Shown here: one piece after another, positions 16,750 to 25,424 of the stretch
Position numbering within the stretch: the first letter of the stretch is position 1
Layout: every line of letters begins with the position of its first letter
Assembly (NCBI RefSeq): GCF_008930665.1
Contig: NZ_PQMG01000001.1
Coordinates: 620,001-684,000 of the forward strand
Direction: 5' to 3'
DNA: 64,000 nt
Source of the DNA: Corynebacterium sp. 74A
Lineage (GTDB): Bacteria; Actinomycetota; Actinomycetes; Mycobacteriales; Mycobacteriaceae
Translations under genes and position numbers: made by a program
Notes under the pieces: generated by a model
Databases searched by the model: none
Seen by the model: only the letters and a program-made list of their open reading frames with translations
Told to the model about the DNA's origin: nothing

Positions 16750-17116
16750 AAACTTCGATTCCCTCAGGGTTGAACTTCAGGTCGGTCGCGCACATCACGC
16801 CGGCATAGTCCTCAAAAAGATATAAGCGGCCAGCCGTGGCGCACGTCGTGCCTGAGTTGGGTTTCTTTAGGTGTGCAGTTCTGCGCGGCAGCCACGGCCA
16901 CCGACAAGATGACAATGTGCTGCTGAGCGCGGTTCGCTCATCGCCACCACCCATGCAGTGCGCGCAGCGCGCATAGGCGTGCACGATGGCACTCGAAACA
17001 TCCTACACACCGGCATTGTTCCTGCAAAACTCCCCCAACCTCGCACTAGCTCCACGCCCCGGTGGCGCCCCAAGGGTGCGGCGGCGATAAGGGTGGCGTC
17101 GATAAGCCACGCACAG

Positions 17117-17136
17117 GGCTCTAGATATATAGAGCC
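17117..17136. repeat. inverted repeat GGCTCTA / TAGAGCC
   Basis: Perfect 7-bp arms around GATATA in the intergenic region. Could be an operator or a small hairpin; no T-run follows. Confidence 0.45.
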
Positions 17137-17234
17137 TCCTGGGTTGTGACACCGCATCTGGGCGCCACATCCACCCCACACATCCCAGCAGTGGCCGATA
17201 CGACAGCAAATGAGCAAGCGATTAGGGATTTCAC

Positions 17235-17257
17235 GCGAAAACATGTATTGTTATCGC
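17235..17257. promoter_or_regulatory. candidate operator upstream of the rpmB transcript
   Basis: Arms GCGAAAACA and TGTTATCGC (8 of 9 positions complementary) around TGTAT. A site of this size and AT-rich core resembles Fur-family operators. Zinc-free ribosomal operons are typically repressed by Zur, but the half-site spacing does not match the actinobacterial Zur consensus as I know it, so the assignment is open. Confidence 0.4.
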
Positions 17258-17395
17258 TTGCTGTTGTCGAAGTATTCGTTTACGCCCCGTCGACGTGGCT
17301 GTGAGCCGCGCCCCGATGCCTTTTTTATTTTTAAGGCCTTGTGCGAGCAGCGGCTCCAGAAGAGTCAGACGTGGGCGGCTAGGAGAAGGAAACCC

Positions 17396-17632
17396 ATGTC
17401 GGCTATTTGCCAGGTAACGGGACGCAAGCCGAGTTTCGGCAAGTCCGTCTCGCACTCGCACCGACGCACTAACCGCCGTTGGAGCCCCAACGTGCAGCGT
17501 CGTCGTTTCTACGCCCCTTCTTTGGGTCGTACCGTAACTCTTAATGTGTCCACCAAGGGCCTGAAGATCATCGACCGCGATGGTATCGACGCCGTTGTTA
17601 CTCGTCTCATCGCACGTGGGGAGAAGATCTAA
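17396..17632 (+). CDS. rpmB: 50S ribosomal protein L28 (zinc-ribbon-less form)
   Basis: 78 residues: [20 protein letters not shown] at the N-terminus, then [22 protein letters not shown]. The zinc form has CxxC near the N-terminus and a second pair later; here only Cys5 remains and the partner is Thr8, so the ribbon is lost. The start at 17396 follows AGGAGAAGGA. An upstream open extension of the frame lacks L28 similarity. First gene of rpmB-rpmG-rpsN-rpsR, with 3-bp spacing to rpmG. Confidence 0.95.
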   Translation: MSAICQVTGRKPSFGKSVSHSHRRTNRRWSPNVQRRRFYAPSLGRTVTLNVSTKGLKIIDRDGIDAVVTRLIARGEKI

Positions 17633-17635
17633 CTT

Positions 17636-17800
17636 ATGGCACGTAATGACATCCGCCCGATCATCAAGCTGAAGTCCACCGAGGGCACCGGCTACACCTA
17701 TGTGACTCGGAAGAACAAGCGCAATAACCCCGATCGCATCACGCTGAAGAAGTATGATCCGATCGCCCGCAAGCACGTCGAATTCCGCGAGGAGCGATAA
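17636..17800 (+). CDS. rpmG: 50S ribosomal protein L33 (zinc-free form)
   Basis: 54 residues, deduced directly: [19 protein letters not shown] at the start, [19 protein letters not shown] in the middle and EFREER at the end, the standard L33 pattern. No cysteine at all, whereas the zinc form has two CxxC pairs. It starts 3 bp after the rpmB stop codon and its own stop is 3 bp before rpsN, so these are tightly coupled. Confidence 0.95.
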   Translation: MARNDIRPIIKLKSTEGTGYTYVTRKNKRNNPDRITLKKYDPIARKHVEFREER

Positions 17801-17803
17801 TCT

Positions 17804-18109
17804 ATGGCTAAGAAGTCTAAGATCGCCAAGAACGAGCAGCGCAAGGAAATCGTCGCCCGCTTTGCGGAGCGTCGCGCTGAGCTCAAGGCCATCATCAAGA
17901 ACCCGAACACCTCTGACGAGGACCGTTTGGATGCGCAGTACGAGCTGAACCGTCAGCCCCGCGACGCCTCCCCGGTCCGCGTGCGTAACCGCGACGCCCA
18001 CGATGGTCGTCCCCGCGGCTACCTCCGCAAGTTCGGCCTGTCCCGTGTCCGCGTTCGCGGCATGGCTCACCGTGGTGAGCTTCCGGGCGTCCGTAAGTCC
18101 AGCTGGTAA
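17804..18109 (+). CDS. rpsN: 30S ribosomal protein S14 (zinc-free form)
   Basis: 101 residues, the long C-minus length; the zinc form is about 61 residues with CxxC. Motifs: [17 protein letters not shown] start, [29 protein letters not shown] and [10 protein letters not shown] at the end. No cysteine. Part of the small-subunit head near S3 and S10. Third gene of the operon, 13 bp before rpsR. Confidence 0.96.
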   Translation: MAKKSKIAKNEQRKEIVARFAERRAELKAIIKNPNTSDEDRLDAQYELNRQPRDASPVRVRNRDAHDGRPRGYLRKFGLSRVRVRGMAHRGELPGVRKSSW

Positions 18110-18122
18110 TTAGGGAGTTTCA

Positions 18123-18368
18123 ATGAAGCGTAATTTTAAGAAGGCGCGGATGGAACAGTCCCGCCGCCCCAAGAAGAACCCTCTGAAGGCTCTGGGTATC
18201 GAGAAGGTTGACTACAAGGAAGTCAACACTCTTCGTACCTTCATCTCTGACCGCGGCAAGATCCGTTCCCGCCGCGTCACCGGGCTCACCCCGCAGCAGC
18301 AGCGCCAGGTCGCTACCGCTGTGAAGAACGCCCGTGAGATGGCCCTCCTGCCGTTCACCAGCCGCTAA
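18123..18368 (+). CDS. rpsR: 30S ribosomal protein S18 (zinc-free form)
   Basis: 81 residues: [20 protein letters not shown], then [19 protein letters not shown], then [22 protein letters not shown]. The S18 core is intact and there is no cysteine, so it belongs to the zinc-independent group. GGGAG lies upstream of the ATG. Last gene of the operon; the terminator at 18458-18497 follows. Confidence 0.96.
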   Translation: MKRNFKKARMEQSRRPKKNPLKALGIEKVDYKEVNTLRTFISDRGKIRSRRVTGLTPQQQRQVATAVKNAREMALLPFTSR

Positions 18369-18457
18369 GCCGACTGGGACGCACTCTAATCGCTTACGCG
18401 ATGACAGCGCACTGTTGCCGCTGGCATTCGTGACACGGCAAGAGTTTTCAGCAGTAC

Positions 18458-18497
18458 AAGGCGCATATCTCCCACATTCGGGAGCTATGCGCCTTTT
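18458..18497 (+). terminator. rho-independent terminator of the rpmB-rpsR operon
   Basis: AAGGCGCATA pairs with TATGCGCCTT, with an inner CTCCC/GGGAG stem, and TTTT closes it. It lies 90 bp after the rpsR stop codon. Confidence 0.9.
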
Positions 18498-18558
18498 GCT
18501 TATCTCCAGGCTTGGTAGTCTTTTGCTAACCGTCCACCTCGCACAAGAAAGCCCACCT

Positions 18559-19521
18559 GTGCCCACTTCACTGCATCCCTCCCTCCGCCAACTACTCGAG
18601 CAAGCGCCCCAGTGTCACAGCCTCGCCATGGCTCGCGACATCCTCGAGGAATCCCATATTCTGCTGCGCAACGCTATCTCCCACGAGGACAAGGTAGATG
18701 CGTGGTCGCTCACCCGGTGGTTCTCCGATGTGGTGCAGGCCGTACTGCACTCCCCTGCCGTGTCGCAGCTCTGCGGTGGCGCCACCATCGTGGTCACCGG
18801 CGCCTTTGGCCGCGGCCATGGCCTGCCCACCTCGGGGGTGCAGTGGCTCAGCGTGCTCCGCGAGGGGCAGAGCAGTGACGACGCCGCCCTCGCCCACTTC
18901 TGCGAATCGGCCGGTCTTACCGTGCACGCCACCCCCGATAGCTTCACCCCCGCGGATAAGAAGGAATGGATCCGCCGGATCCACGCATCGGTCGAGAGCG
19001 GCGATGGCGAAGCCATGGGGCTTTTCGCAGATGCCGGCACCTGGGTGGCCGCCGAACTCGCCGCCGCGGTAGCCAGCGATGCCGAGCTGAGCACCCCGCT
19101 GCTCAGCCACGCCGCGAAGGTGCGCCCGCCGGCGATCGAAGTCATCGATGGGCTACCCAAACGTGACCGCGTCGTGGATATGCACGCTGAGCTGGTGGTA
19201 CCACTAGCCAAGTTGGCCCGGTGGGCGTCGATGCGCGCCGGCAGTACCGTGACGGAAACGGATCGCCGCATCGCCGCCGCGGAGGTAGCGGGCGTGCTCA
19301 GCCATCACGAAGCCGCCTATGCTCGGGAGGCTTGGACGGCGGCGATCACCCTCCAGCTGCACCGCTGGGCGGACCGCGCTGGCGGGCACGTCATGCGCTG
19401 GGATCTGCTCCCGCAGCTGGACCGTTCCGCCTTTGGCGCAGCGTCCCGACTACTATCGGATGTCTTTGCGGCCGTAGATACTCGCTATAATCAGGCGCAC
19501 AGCGTCGAGGAGGGAAAATAA
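18559..19521 (+). CDS. DUF294-type nucleotidyltransferase-like protein, catalytically degenerate
   Basis: 320 residues from the GTG at 18559. The N-terminal helical part (1-70) leads to an NTase-fold segment VVTGAFGRGHGLPTSGVQWL (about 77-96). The C-terminal DUF294_C helical domain (about 195-315) has VVDMHAELVVPLAKLARW and LLPQLDRSAFGAASRLL. Active relatives have GSxGR followed by SDxD; here the carboxylates are Gly and Gln, so transferase activity looks lost. The stop codon overlaps the amtR start (TAATG), so translation is coupled. A role in nitrogen signalling beside AmtR is inference. The start is uncertain: an earlier ATG at 18487 lies inside the terminator stem. Confidence 0.8.
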   Translation: MPTSLHPSLRQLLEQAPQCHSLAMARDILEESHILLRNAISHEDKVDAWSLTRWFSDVVQAVLHSPAVSQLCGGATIVVTGAFGRGHGLPTSGVQWLSVLREGQSSDDAALAHFCESAGLTVHATPDSFTPADKKEWIRRIHASVESGDGEAMGLFADAGTWVAAELAAAVASDAELSTPLLSHAAKVRPPAIEVIDGLPKRDRVVDMHAELVVPLAKLARWASMRAGSTVTETDRRIAAAEVAGVLSHHEAAYAREAWTAAITLQLHRWADRAGGHVMRWDLLPQLDRSAFGAASRLLSDVFAAVDTRYNQAHSVEEGK

Positions 19522-20192
19522 TGGCCGGAGCAGTAGGACGTCCCCGCAAAAATAGCGATCGTCGGCGCGGCAACAATGCCCGAGAGGAAATCCTCGACGC
19601 CGCCGCCGAGCTGTTCACCACTAAGGGTTTTTCCACCACCTCCACCCACGAGATCGCGGATGCGGTGGGCATGCGCCAGGCGAGCCTGTACTACCACTTT
19701 CCTTCCAAGTCGGATATCTTTCTTACTCTGCTGAAGTCCACGGTGGAACCGTCGATGGTGGTGGCCGCGGAACTCGGTGCCTCGGATATCACTCCCGAGA
19801 TGCGCTTGTGGGCCCAGGTGGCCGCCGAGACACGGCATTTGCTGTCCACGAGGTGGAATGTGGGCAAGCTCTATCAGCTGCCGATGGCTTCCTCTGAAGA
19901 GTTCACGGAGTTCCACCGCCAGCGCGGGGACCTCTCCCAAATTTTCCGAGACCTCGCTGCGGAGATCGTTGGCCCCGATGATCCTCGCACCTTCTTGCCA
20001 CGGCATATCGCCCAATCGGTGGTAGATATGCGCCCCAATGATGGCACTATCCCCTTCCCGCTGGCGATCGATAGCCTGCCCGAGCCCACGGTAATCTTGG
20101 CCGACGCCGCCCTGGCTGTGCTCAACGCCGAGCTGCCAGAGCGCCGCGAAGAAACGGCCCTTGAGCTCATCACCAAGGTACAGACCAGCTAG
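19521..20192 (+). CDS. amtR: master nitrogen-control repressor AmtR (TetR family)
   Basis: 223 residues, very close to the C. glutamicum protein along its length: MAGAVGRPRK start, REEILDAAAELFT, the HTH with TSTHEIADAVGMRQASLYYHF (in parts: TSTHEIADAVG, RQASLYYHF), SKSDIFLTLLKSTVEPS, and RWNVGKLYQLP. AmtR represses ammonium uptake and assimilation genes and is released by adenylylated GlnK rather than by a small ligand. The ATG overlaps the previous stop by one base. The last 4 bp overlap the end of the convergent citE gene. Confidence 0.96.
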   Translation: MAGAVGRPRKNSDRRRGNNAREEILDAAAELFTTKGFSTTSTHEIADAVGMRQASLYYHFPSKSDIFLTLLKSTVEPSMVVAAELGASDITPEMRLWAQVAAETRHLLSTRWNVGKLYQLPMASSEEFTEFHRQRGDLSQIFRDLAAEIVGPDDPRTFLPRHIAQSVVDMRPNDGTIPFPLAIDSLPEPTVILADAALAVLNAELPERREETALELITKVQTS

Positions 20193-21040
20193 TCCCCGCC
20201 CTCGGTTATAGCCTCGCCGCTGCGCTCGAGGAGCCGGTGCGCCAGGGTAATCAGCGGGGTATCGACCATTTCCCCATCGAGGGAGAAGGCGCCCGGGTGC
20301 CGACGGCTTTCCGCCGCGATGCGCCGGGCCCAGTCCAGCTGTGCCGCACTCGGGTGAAAAGCTCGGCGCACCATCTCCACCTGGCTGGGGTGGATACAGG
20401 GATAGGCGGCAAAACCCATGCGCGCCGAGTCGAGCGCCTCGGTATAGAGCCCCTCGAGATCCGTGAAGTCTTGATACACCGCGTCGATGGCGAACTTGCC
20501 CGCCACGGCGGCGTGGATAAGGGTGTGGGAGCGCAGATAGTCCAGTGGCGCCCGATAGCGGCCCGGATGGGGCTCATCGTCGTGCTGGCGCGAGCTCGCC
20601 CCGCCGAGGCCGATAGTGAAATCATCGGCGCCCCAATACAGGCCCACCACCCGCTCGTCGCGGGCGATCTCGGCGGTATGCAGCAGCGCCTCGGGCAGCT
20701 CAATGATCGGCACAATATCGAGTCCGTCGAGCAGCGGGGAATCCGGCAGCGGCCCGGTGACCTTCGGGATGATCACCGAACGGTAGGGCGTCTCTGCGAC
20801 GCAGCGAAGATCATCCTCGTGGTGCTCATCCTGCGGGCCCACCACCCGCACGAAGGTACGAGCCGGATCGAGATTGGACTCGCGAATGGTGGCGTAGGCG
20901 CTCGCCCGATCCACCGTCCCAGCACCATCTTCTAGATCGAGGATCACCATATCCGCCCGCGCGGCGGCCTTGGGAATGATCTCTGGGCGATTAACGGGGG
21001 CGAAGAGCAAAGCGGGCCCTGCGAGATGGAAAGTGCTCAT
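20189..21040 (-). CDS. citE: CitE-like HpcH/HpaI family lyase
   Basis: 283 residues, TIM-barrel of the citrate lyase beta/HpcH family. ALLFAPVNRPEIIPKA marks the N-terminus, DMVILDLEDG carries the metal-binding acid residues, and VVGLYWGADDFTIGLG and AYPCIHPSQVEMVRRAF are further family blocks. No citrate-lyase partner genes (citD, citF) lie nearby, so it is a stand-alone CitE-like enzyme acting on an acyl-CoA or oxo-acid of unknown identity. The ATG at 21040 is 8 nt behind TAGACT (21049-21054), which suggests a leaderless mRNA. It ends within the 3' end of amtR, on the opposite strand. Confidence 0.9.
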   Translation of the reverse strand: MSTFHLAGPALLFAPVNRPEIIPKAAARADMVILDLEDGAGTVDRASAYATIRESNLDPARTFVRVVGPQDEHHEDDLRCVAETPYRSVIIPKVTGPLPDSPLLDGLDIVPIIELPEALLHTAEIARDERVVGLYWGADDFTIGLGGASSRQHDDEPHPGRYRAPLDYLRSHTLIHAAVAGKFAIDAVYQDFTDLEGLYTEALDSARMGFAAYPCIHPSQVEMVRRAFHPSAAQLDWARRIAAESRRHPGAFSLDGEMVDTPLITLAHRLLERSGEAITEGGD

Positions 21041-21048
21041 GCCAGATC

Positions 21049-21054
21049 AGTCTA
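21049..21054 (-). promoter_or_regulatory. -10 hexamer TAGACT of citE
   Basis: Eight nt separate the hexamer from the citE ATG, with no ribosome site between. Confidence 0.55.
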
Positions 21055-21133
21055 GCTGTCACAGTCCTACTCGCAGGGCCCGCAGCCCGCAGCCGCACCG
21101 CGACTGCGACCATAGCCGCTCTCAGCGCCAGGT

Positions 21134-22720
21134 TTAGTGCGCGAAGTGGCGGGCGCCGGTGAAGTACATCGTCACGCCGGCCTTGGTGGCGGCCTCGATC
21201 ACTTCATCATCGCGGATGGAGCCGCCGGGCTGCACCACGGCACGAACTCCAGCCGCAGAGAGCACTTCGAAGCCATCGGCGAAGGGGAAGAAGGCATCGG
21301 AGGCGGCCACGGCACCGCGGGCACGCTCCTGCTCCCCTGCCAGAGTATTGGCGCGCTCGACCGCGAGCTTGGCTGCGTCCACGCGATTGACCTGCCCCAT
21401 GCCCACGCCCACGGTAGCGCCCTCGTGGGCAAGCAAGATGGCATTGGACTTGGTGGCACGCACCGAGCGCCATGCGAACTCGAGATCGGCTAGGGTGTCC
21501 TCGTCCACGGCCTCACCGGCAGCGAGGGTCCAGCCGGCCGCGGTGTCGCCCTCAGCCTGGAGGCGATCGCGCTGCTGCACGAGCACACCACCGGAGATCT
21601 CGCGGGTCTCATACTGCTGCTGCTCGGGGGCGGGGCAGAGCAGGATACGAATATTCTTCTTCTGCTGCAGGATCTCTACCGCACCGTCCTCATAGCTGGG
21701 AGCGATAATCGCCTCGGTGAAGATCCCGGAGACGGTCTCTGCCATCTCCTTAGACACGGCACGGTTGGCGGCAATGATGCCGCCGAAGGCAGACATCGGA
21801 TCGCAGGCGTGGGCGCGGCGGTGTGCCTCCGCAATGGAGTCCTCCGATACCGCGATGCCGCAGGGGTTGGCGTGCTTGATGATCGCCACGCAGGGACGCT
21901 CGTGGTCCCAGGCGGCGCGCCAAGCGGCGTCGCCATCGGTGTAGTTGTTGTAGCTCATCTGCTTGCCGTGTAGCTGGGTGGCGCGCGCCAGCCCCTCGCG
22001 CTCGGCGTCGTTGAGATACAGTGCTGCGCTCTGGTGCGGGTTCTCGCCGTAGCGCAGGGTTTCCTGCAGGGTATAGCTGGCGCCGCGCCATGCGGGGAAG
22101 GTGTTGTCGGCATCGTCCTGCTGGTGCAGCTGCTCGCCCATCCAGGTGGCCACGGCCACGTCATAGGCGGCGGTGTGCCGGAACGCCTCGGCGGCGAGCT
22201 CGGTGCGCTCGGCCCGGCTAAAGCCGCCGTTGGAGAGCGCCTGGGAGATGGCGTCGTAATGCGCAGGCGAGGTGACCACGGCTACCGAGGGGTGGTTCTT
22301 CGCGGCGGCACGCACCATGGAGGGACCGCCGATGTCGATCTGCTCCACGCAGGCGTCGAAGTCTGCGCCGGAGGCTACGGTCTCGCGGAAGGGGTAGAGA
22401 TTCACCACCACCAGCTGGAAGGCCTCCACGCCCAGCTCCTCGAGCTGGGAGAGGTGATCGTCCTTGCGGGTGTCGGCGAGGATGCCTGCGTGCACCTTCG
22501 GGTGCAGCGTCTTAACCCGCCCCTCAAGACACTCGGGGAAGCCGGTAATGGCCTCCACGGGGGTCACGGGTACCCCGGCCTCCTCAATGCGGGCAGCGGT
22601 GGAGCCGGTGGAGACAATATCCACGCCGGCCTCGTGCAGATCACGCGCGAGAGACTCCAACCCAGTTTTGTCATACACGCTGATCAATGCGCGCTTAATA
22701 GTCTTGCGATCCTCGCTCAT
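21134..22720 (-). CDS. purH: bifunctional AICAR transformylase/IMP cyclohydrolase
   Basis: 528 residues, full length. IMP cyclohydrolase domain (about 1-200): [43 protein letters not shown] transformylase domain (about 200-528): [43 protein letters not shown], and [27 protein letters not shown] (in parts: [21 protein letters not shown]). It catalyses the last two steps of IMP synthesis in the cytosol. purN precedes it on the same strand (82-bp gap). AGGAAC stands upstream of the ATG at 22720. Confidence 0.97.
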   Translation of the reverse strand: MSEDRKTIKRALISVYDKTGLESLARDLHEAGVDIVSTGSTAARIEEAGVPVTPVEAITGFPECLEGRVKTLHPKVHAGILADTRKDDHLSQLEELGVEAFQLVVVNLYPFRETVASGADFDACVEQIDIGGPSMVRAAAKNHPSVAVVTSPAHYDAISQALSNGGFSRAERTELAAEAFRHTAAYDVAVATWMGEQLHQQDDADNTFPAWRGASYTLQETLRYGENPHQSAALYLNDAEREGLARATQLHGKQMSYNNYTDGDAAWRAAWDHERPCVAIIKHANPCGIAVSEDSIAEAHRRAHACDPMSAFGGIIAANRAVSKEMAETVSGIFTEAIIAPSYEDGAVEILQQKKNIRILLCPAPEQQQYETREISGGVLVQQRDRLQAEGDTAAGWTLAAGEAVDEDTLADLEFAWRSVRATKSNAILLAHEGATVGVGMGQVNRVDAAKLAVERANTLAGEQERARGAVAASDAFFPFADGFEVLSAAGVRAVVQPGGSIRDDEVIEAATKAGVTMYFTGARHFAH

Positions 22721-22802
22721 ATGAGCTTGTTCCTAACCTTTCGCAGTATGTCTTTCGCCAACAATGGTCTCTGGTGCGCAGCGCCTGCCGTAGCGGCGCA
22801 GG

Positions 22803-23399
22803 CTAGCCGCGGGACAGAGTGTGCAGCACATCAACGATGGCCTGCCGCTCTACTACTTTGATGCGCTCATGCAGGCTGGCTTCCGTGTCATCGGCGTGCA
22901 CCGCAACGGGGCGTTGCTCGATGATCTCGCCGGTGTCCACGCCCTCGTCGACGTAATGAACCGTCGATCCGGTGACTTTCACCCCGTAGTTCAGCGCATC
23001 CCGCACCGCGTGCGCGCCCGGGAATGCGGGCAGCAGCGCTGGGTGGGTATTAATGACCCGCCGCGGGAAACGCTCGAGAAACTCGGGGCTGAGGATGCGC
23101 ATAAAGCCCGCTGAAACAACAAAATCTGGCTGCAGCGCCGCTACGGCCCGCGCCAGATCAAGGTTCCAGTGGTGTCGCTCCGCGCCGCCACGAAAGGGCA
23201 CGAGCTCTGCCTGCACTCCAGCGGTGCGGGCCCGCTCCAGGGCCTGGCATTCGCAATCCGCCACCAGTCCACACACGCGATACGCCTCATCCTGGGCGTC
23301 CATGATGGCCTGGGCGAGGGTGCCGGAGCCCGATGCCAGAATGACGATGCGCATGGGCTGCAGATCAGGGCTCGGGGTAGTGCTATGGGGTGAAGTCAC
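22803..23399 (-). CDS. purN: phosphoribosylglycinamide formyltransferase
   Basis: 198 residues from GTG 23399. RIVILASGSGTLAQAIMDA (near 17-35) is the GART Rossmann start. Catalytic signature: INTHPALLPAFPGAHAVRDAL, shown as INTHPALLPAFPG and HAVRDAL, with the Asn-His pair, followed by GSTVHYVDEGVDTGEII with the conserved Asp. It converts GAR to FGAR with 10-formyl-THF, the third purine step. TAGTAT (23406-23411) lies 6 nt upstream of the GTG, so a leaderless start is likely. In-frame alternatives are GTG 23405 and ATG 23354. It starts 15 bp after the DUF6350 gene and leads to purH. Confidence 0.95.
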   Translation of the reverse strand: MTSPHSTTPSPDLQPMRIVILASGSGTLAQAIMDAQDEAYRVCGLVADCECQALERARTAGVQAELVPFRGGAERHHWNLDLARAVAALQPDFVVSAGFMRILSPEFLERFPRRVINTHPALLPAFPGAHAVRDALNYGVKVTGSTVHYVDEGVDTGEIIEQRPVAVHADDTEASLHERIKVVERQAIVDVLHTLSRG

Positions 23400-23405
23400 G
23401 AACAC

Positions 23406-23411
23406 ATACTA
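23406..23411 (-). promoter_or_regulatory. -10 hexamer TAGTAT of purN
   Basis: TAGTAT lies 6 nt upstream of the GTG at 23399, just after the stop codon of the previous gene. This gives purN-purH a private promoter. Confidence 0.6.
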
Positions 23412-23414
23412 ACG

Positions 23415-25076
23415 CTAACGCGGTTCACTACTGTCTTCTTCCCCCTGCGATCGCCCAGTTTCGACCTCCTCTACCCCCGTTTGGTTGTTCTCATCCGCAC
23501 TTTCTGTGCTTTCGCTTGTCGACGCCATCTCGGCGCCATCCTCCGCAGCTACCGGATCCGGATCCTGCGGGTGCTCCTCGGCGGCGACAGTCTCCTCCGC
23601 AGCAGCGCTCTCTGTGGTCTCCGAGGTCTCGTCCGGCTCCTCTTCCTGGTCCGGCTCCTCTGTCTCGTCCGGCTCCGCGCTCTCCTCTACAGGGCTGGCG
23701 GCAGGCTCGCCGATGGCCGGAATGTCCGTGAGCTGTTCTTCGTAGTCTTCGTTGTGCTCCACATCGTCGAAACCGCCGACGAAGTCCTCTTCGCCTTCCT
23801 CGGTTTCTTCGCTGTACTCCTCCTCGGAGTCGGTCTCGCGGAATTCCTCGGGAACCGCGGCGGCGGCGCGATACGCCAGCAGGCGGTCGAGGCCCACCAT
23901 GGCGATGCCGAGTACGAGCATCCACGCCGCACTCACGCCGGCAAAGAGAGGCACATGCACTCCGATGGAGCCATAGAGGCCCACCTGGCCACTCAGCAGC
24001 CATGCCAGCACGGCGGCGATCGCGGCAGTCCACAGCGCAGACAGCGCCACACACAGCCACGGGCGTTCGGCACGGGCGGGGATGTGCCAGCCGATCTCGA
24101 GGGCGATGAGCATGGGCACCAGCAAGAGCAGCCAGGCGTAGTCCCAGATCGAGGCCGGCCACGCTGTCAGCAGCGGCAGCGGGGGCATGGGCACGAGGGT
24201 GGCGTCGAAAAGGCTCACAAACCCCTCACCGAAGCGGGCCTCGCTCCCGCTGAGCACCGCCATGGCAGCGACCACGCCATTGACTGCGTAGAGCACAGAG
24301 ACCCCTACCACCCCGAGGAAGCCGGAGCTGCCCTCGAAGGCGCTGCGGATCTCACCGAGCGCTGCATGGTGGGCGGCAATGCTCACACCCACGACGAACA
24401 CAGCGACGGCGGCCATCGCGGTATGGAAACGCGTCGCCGCGTCGAAGCCGCTGAGTACTTCGCTAGGGACGCCGTATTTCTTACACAATGCCCGCCACAG
24501 GCGCGGGCCCATGCCAAAGATCAAGGCCAGGAGGTGAATGGCGAGCACACGGCCCAGAAGGTTAGGCAGCTGCAGGGTGAACTCGGCTGGACGCAGCACG
24601 GCCCAGATCGCCACGGCAAATAGCAGCGGCACGATCATGGTGGCGCCGGTGAGATAGGCGATGTCCACCACGCTCACCTTTTTATTCACGTTGTGCCGTA
24701 TCAAGGCGGCCATTCCGGCGATCACCACCACCGGCCCCAGAAGCGGCATCGCGGAGAATGTGACGGTCTCAGCGTGCACCGCCGCCGTGTGTGCCCCCGC
24801 CCACACATAGGCGGTGGCGTCCAGCAGGTACCCCAGAGGCTCATTACTAAAGAGAATTGAGGCGAACGCCACCACGACGCAGAGTGCGAGCACAATCACG
24901 TTGGCGATCACCGAGGCCCCGCCGAAGCGGAGCAGACGTGACCGCCACGTCACGGGAGCGGGCGCTTGATCAGCCGCGCGCTGGCGACGTTCGGCGGTGC
25001 TGGCGCTAACCTTGACACGCCTCGATTGTCGCGTTTTCCTCGAGGAATGGCTTTGTGGCGACGTCGTTTTACTCAC
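23415..25076 (-). CDS. DUF6350-type polytopic membrane protein
   Basis: About 553 residues from the GTG at 25076 (start uncertain: weak ribosome site and in-frame starts further upstream to 25211). A basic N-terminus of about 45 residues is followed by roughly ten hydrophobic helices. The acidic tail of about 150 residues is rich in Glu, Asp and Ser, ending near SQGEEDSSEPR. This matches the conserved actinobacterial family DUF6350, which is usually found directly upstream of purN and purH, as here. Function unknown. The conserved place may reflect transcription rather than purine metabolism. It is divergent from the M23 peptidase gene. Confidence 0.8.
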   Translation of the reverse strand: MSKTTSPQSHSSRKTRQSRRVKVSASTAERRQRAADQAPAPVTWRSRLLRFGGASVIANVIVLALCVVVAFASILFSNEPLGYLLDATAYVWAGAHTAAVHAETVTFSAMPLLGPVVVIAGMAALIRHNVNKKVSVVDIAYLTGATMIVPLLFAVAIWAVLRPAEFTLQLPNLLGRVLAIHLLALIFGMGPRLWRALCKKYGVPSEVLSGFDAATRFHTAMAAVAVFVVGVSIAAHHAALGEIRSAFEGSSGFLGVVGVSVLYAVNGVVAAMAVLSGSEARFGEGFVSLFDATLVPMPPLPLLTAWPASIWDYAWLLLLVPMLIALEIGWHIPARAERPWLCVALSALWTAAIAAVLAWLLSGQVGLYGSIGVHVPLFAGVSAAWMLVLGIAMVGLDRLLAYRAAAAVPEEFRETDSEEEYSEETEEGEEDFVGGFDDVEHNEDYEEQLTDIPAIGEPAASPVEESAEPDETEEPDQEEEPDETSETTESAAAEETVAAEEHPQDPDPVAAEDGAEMASTSESTESADENNQTGVEEVETGRSQGEEDSSEPR

Positions 25077-25424
25077 ACGACCACTTTGCCATGAATCAGC
25101 TAAAGATAGGTCAAGCGACACCAGCACCGAGCCCCACCCCCTCACGGGTGGGAGGGCAGAGTCACGCCTGTAACGTTCTCCCCCGTTGTCACGTATAGAA
25201 ACATTTTTCACAACATGCTCGATTGTGCTTGACCAATTCGTTATAAAAGGCTAGCGTTACTACCTGTTGATAACGGGATGGTTACATTTTTGTACACTTC
25301 TTAAGAATCTAACGATTCCGTAGCTTCTGGATGTCCACAGCTTCTGTATGCATCCAGCAGCGTTGGGACAATCCAGATCCGCGGTTCCCCCTCGGAACAC
25401 TAGTTAGGCACAGAAAGAAGGCTC
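25077..25424. promoter_or_regulatory. 348-bp divergent promoter region with structured leader of the M23 gene
   Basis: A good plus-strand promoter: TTGACC at 25229-25234, 17-bp spacer, TAGCGT at 25252-25257. It leaves a leader of about 160 nt before the ATG at 25425. The leader holds a hairpin CTGGATG (25327-25333)/CATCCAG (25351-25357), two direct copies of AGCTTCTG (25322 and 25339) and GTTCC/GGAAC near 25384-25398. I could not fit a known riboswitch. Confidence 0.5.

Larger units (their letters stand above)
16750..17395. other. 646-bp region between divergent ribosomal-protein transcripts
   Basis: No credible gene. It must hold the promoters of rpmE2-rpmF and of rpmB onward. Visible structure: a near-palindrome at 17117-17136, the inverted repeat at 17235-17257, and an AT-rich GCCTT-TTTTATTTTT-AAGGC element near 17318-17338. 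Confidence 0.6.

Noticed and set aside
16727..16984. Open frame overlapping the rpmE2 start
   Set aside because: Only its last 25 codons look protein-like and this part contains the rpmE2 ribosome site; no own start signal.
18487..18495. ATG with GGGAG upstream as start of the DUF294 gene
   Set aside because: It lies inside the right arm of the rpsR terminator, and the GGGAG is part of the stem, only 2 nt from the ATG.
22034..22861. Open frame antisense to purH
   Set aside because: Shadow frame without motif or ribosome site.
25258..25424. c-di-AMP (ydaO-type) riboswitch in front of the M23 gene
   Set aside because: Leader too short and the conserved pseudoknot and GGGGAAC-type blocks could not be found by eye.
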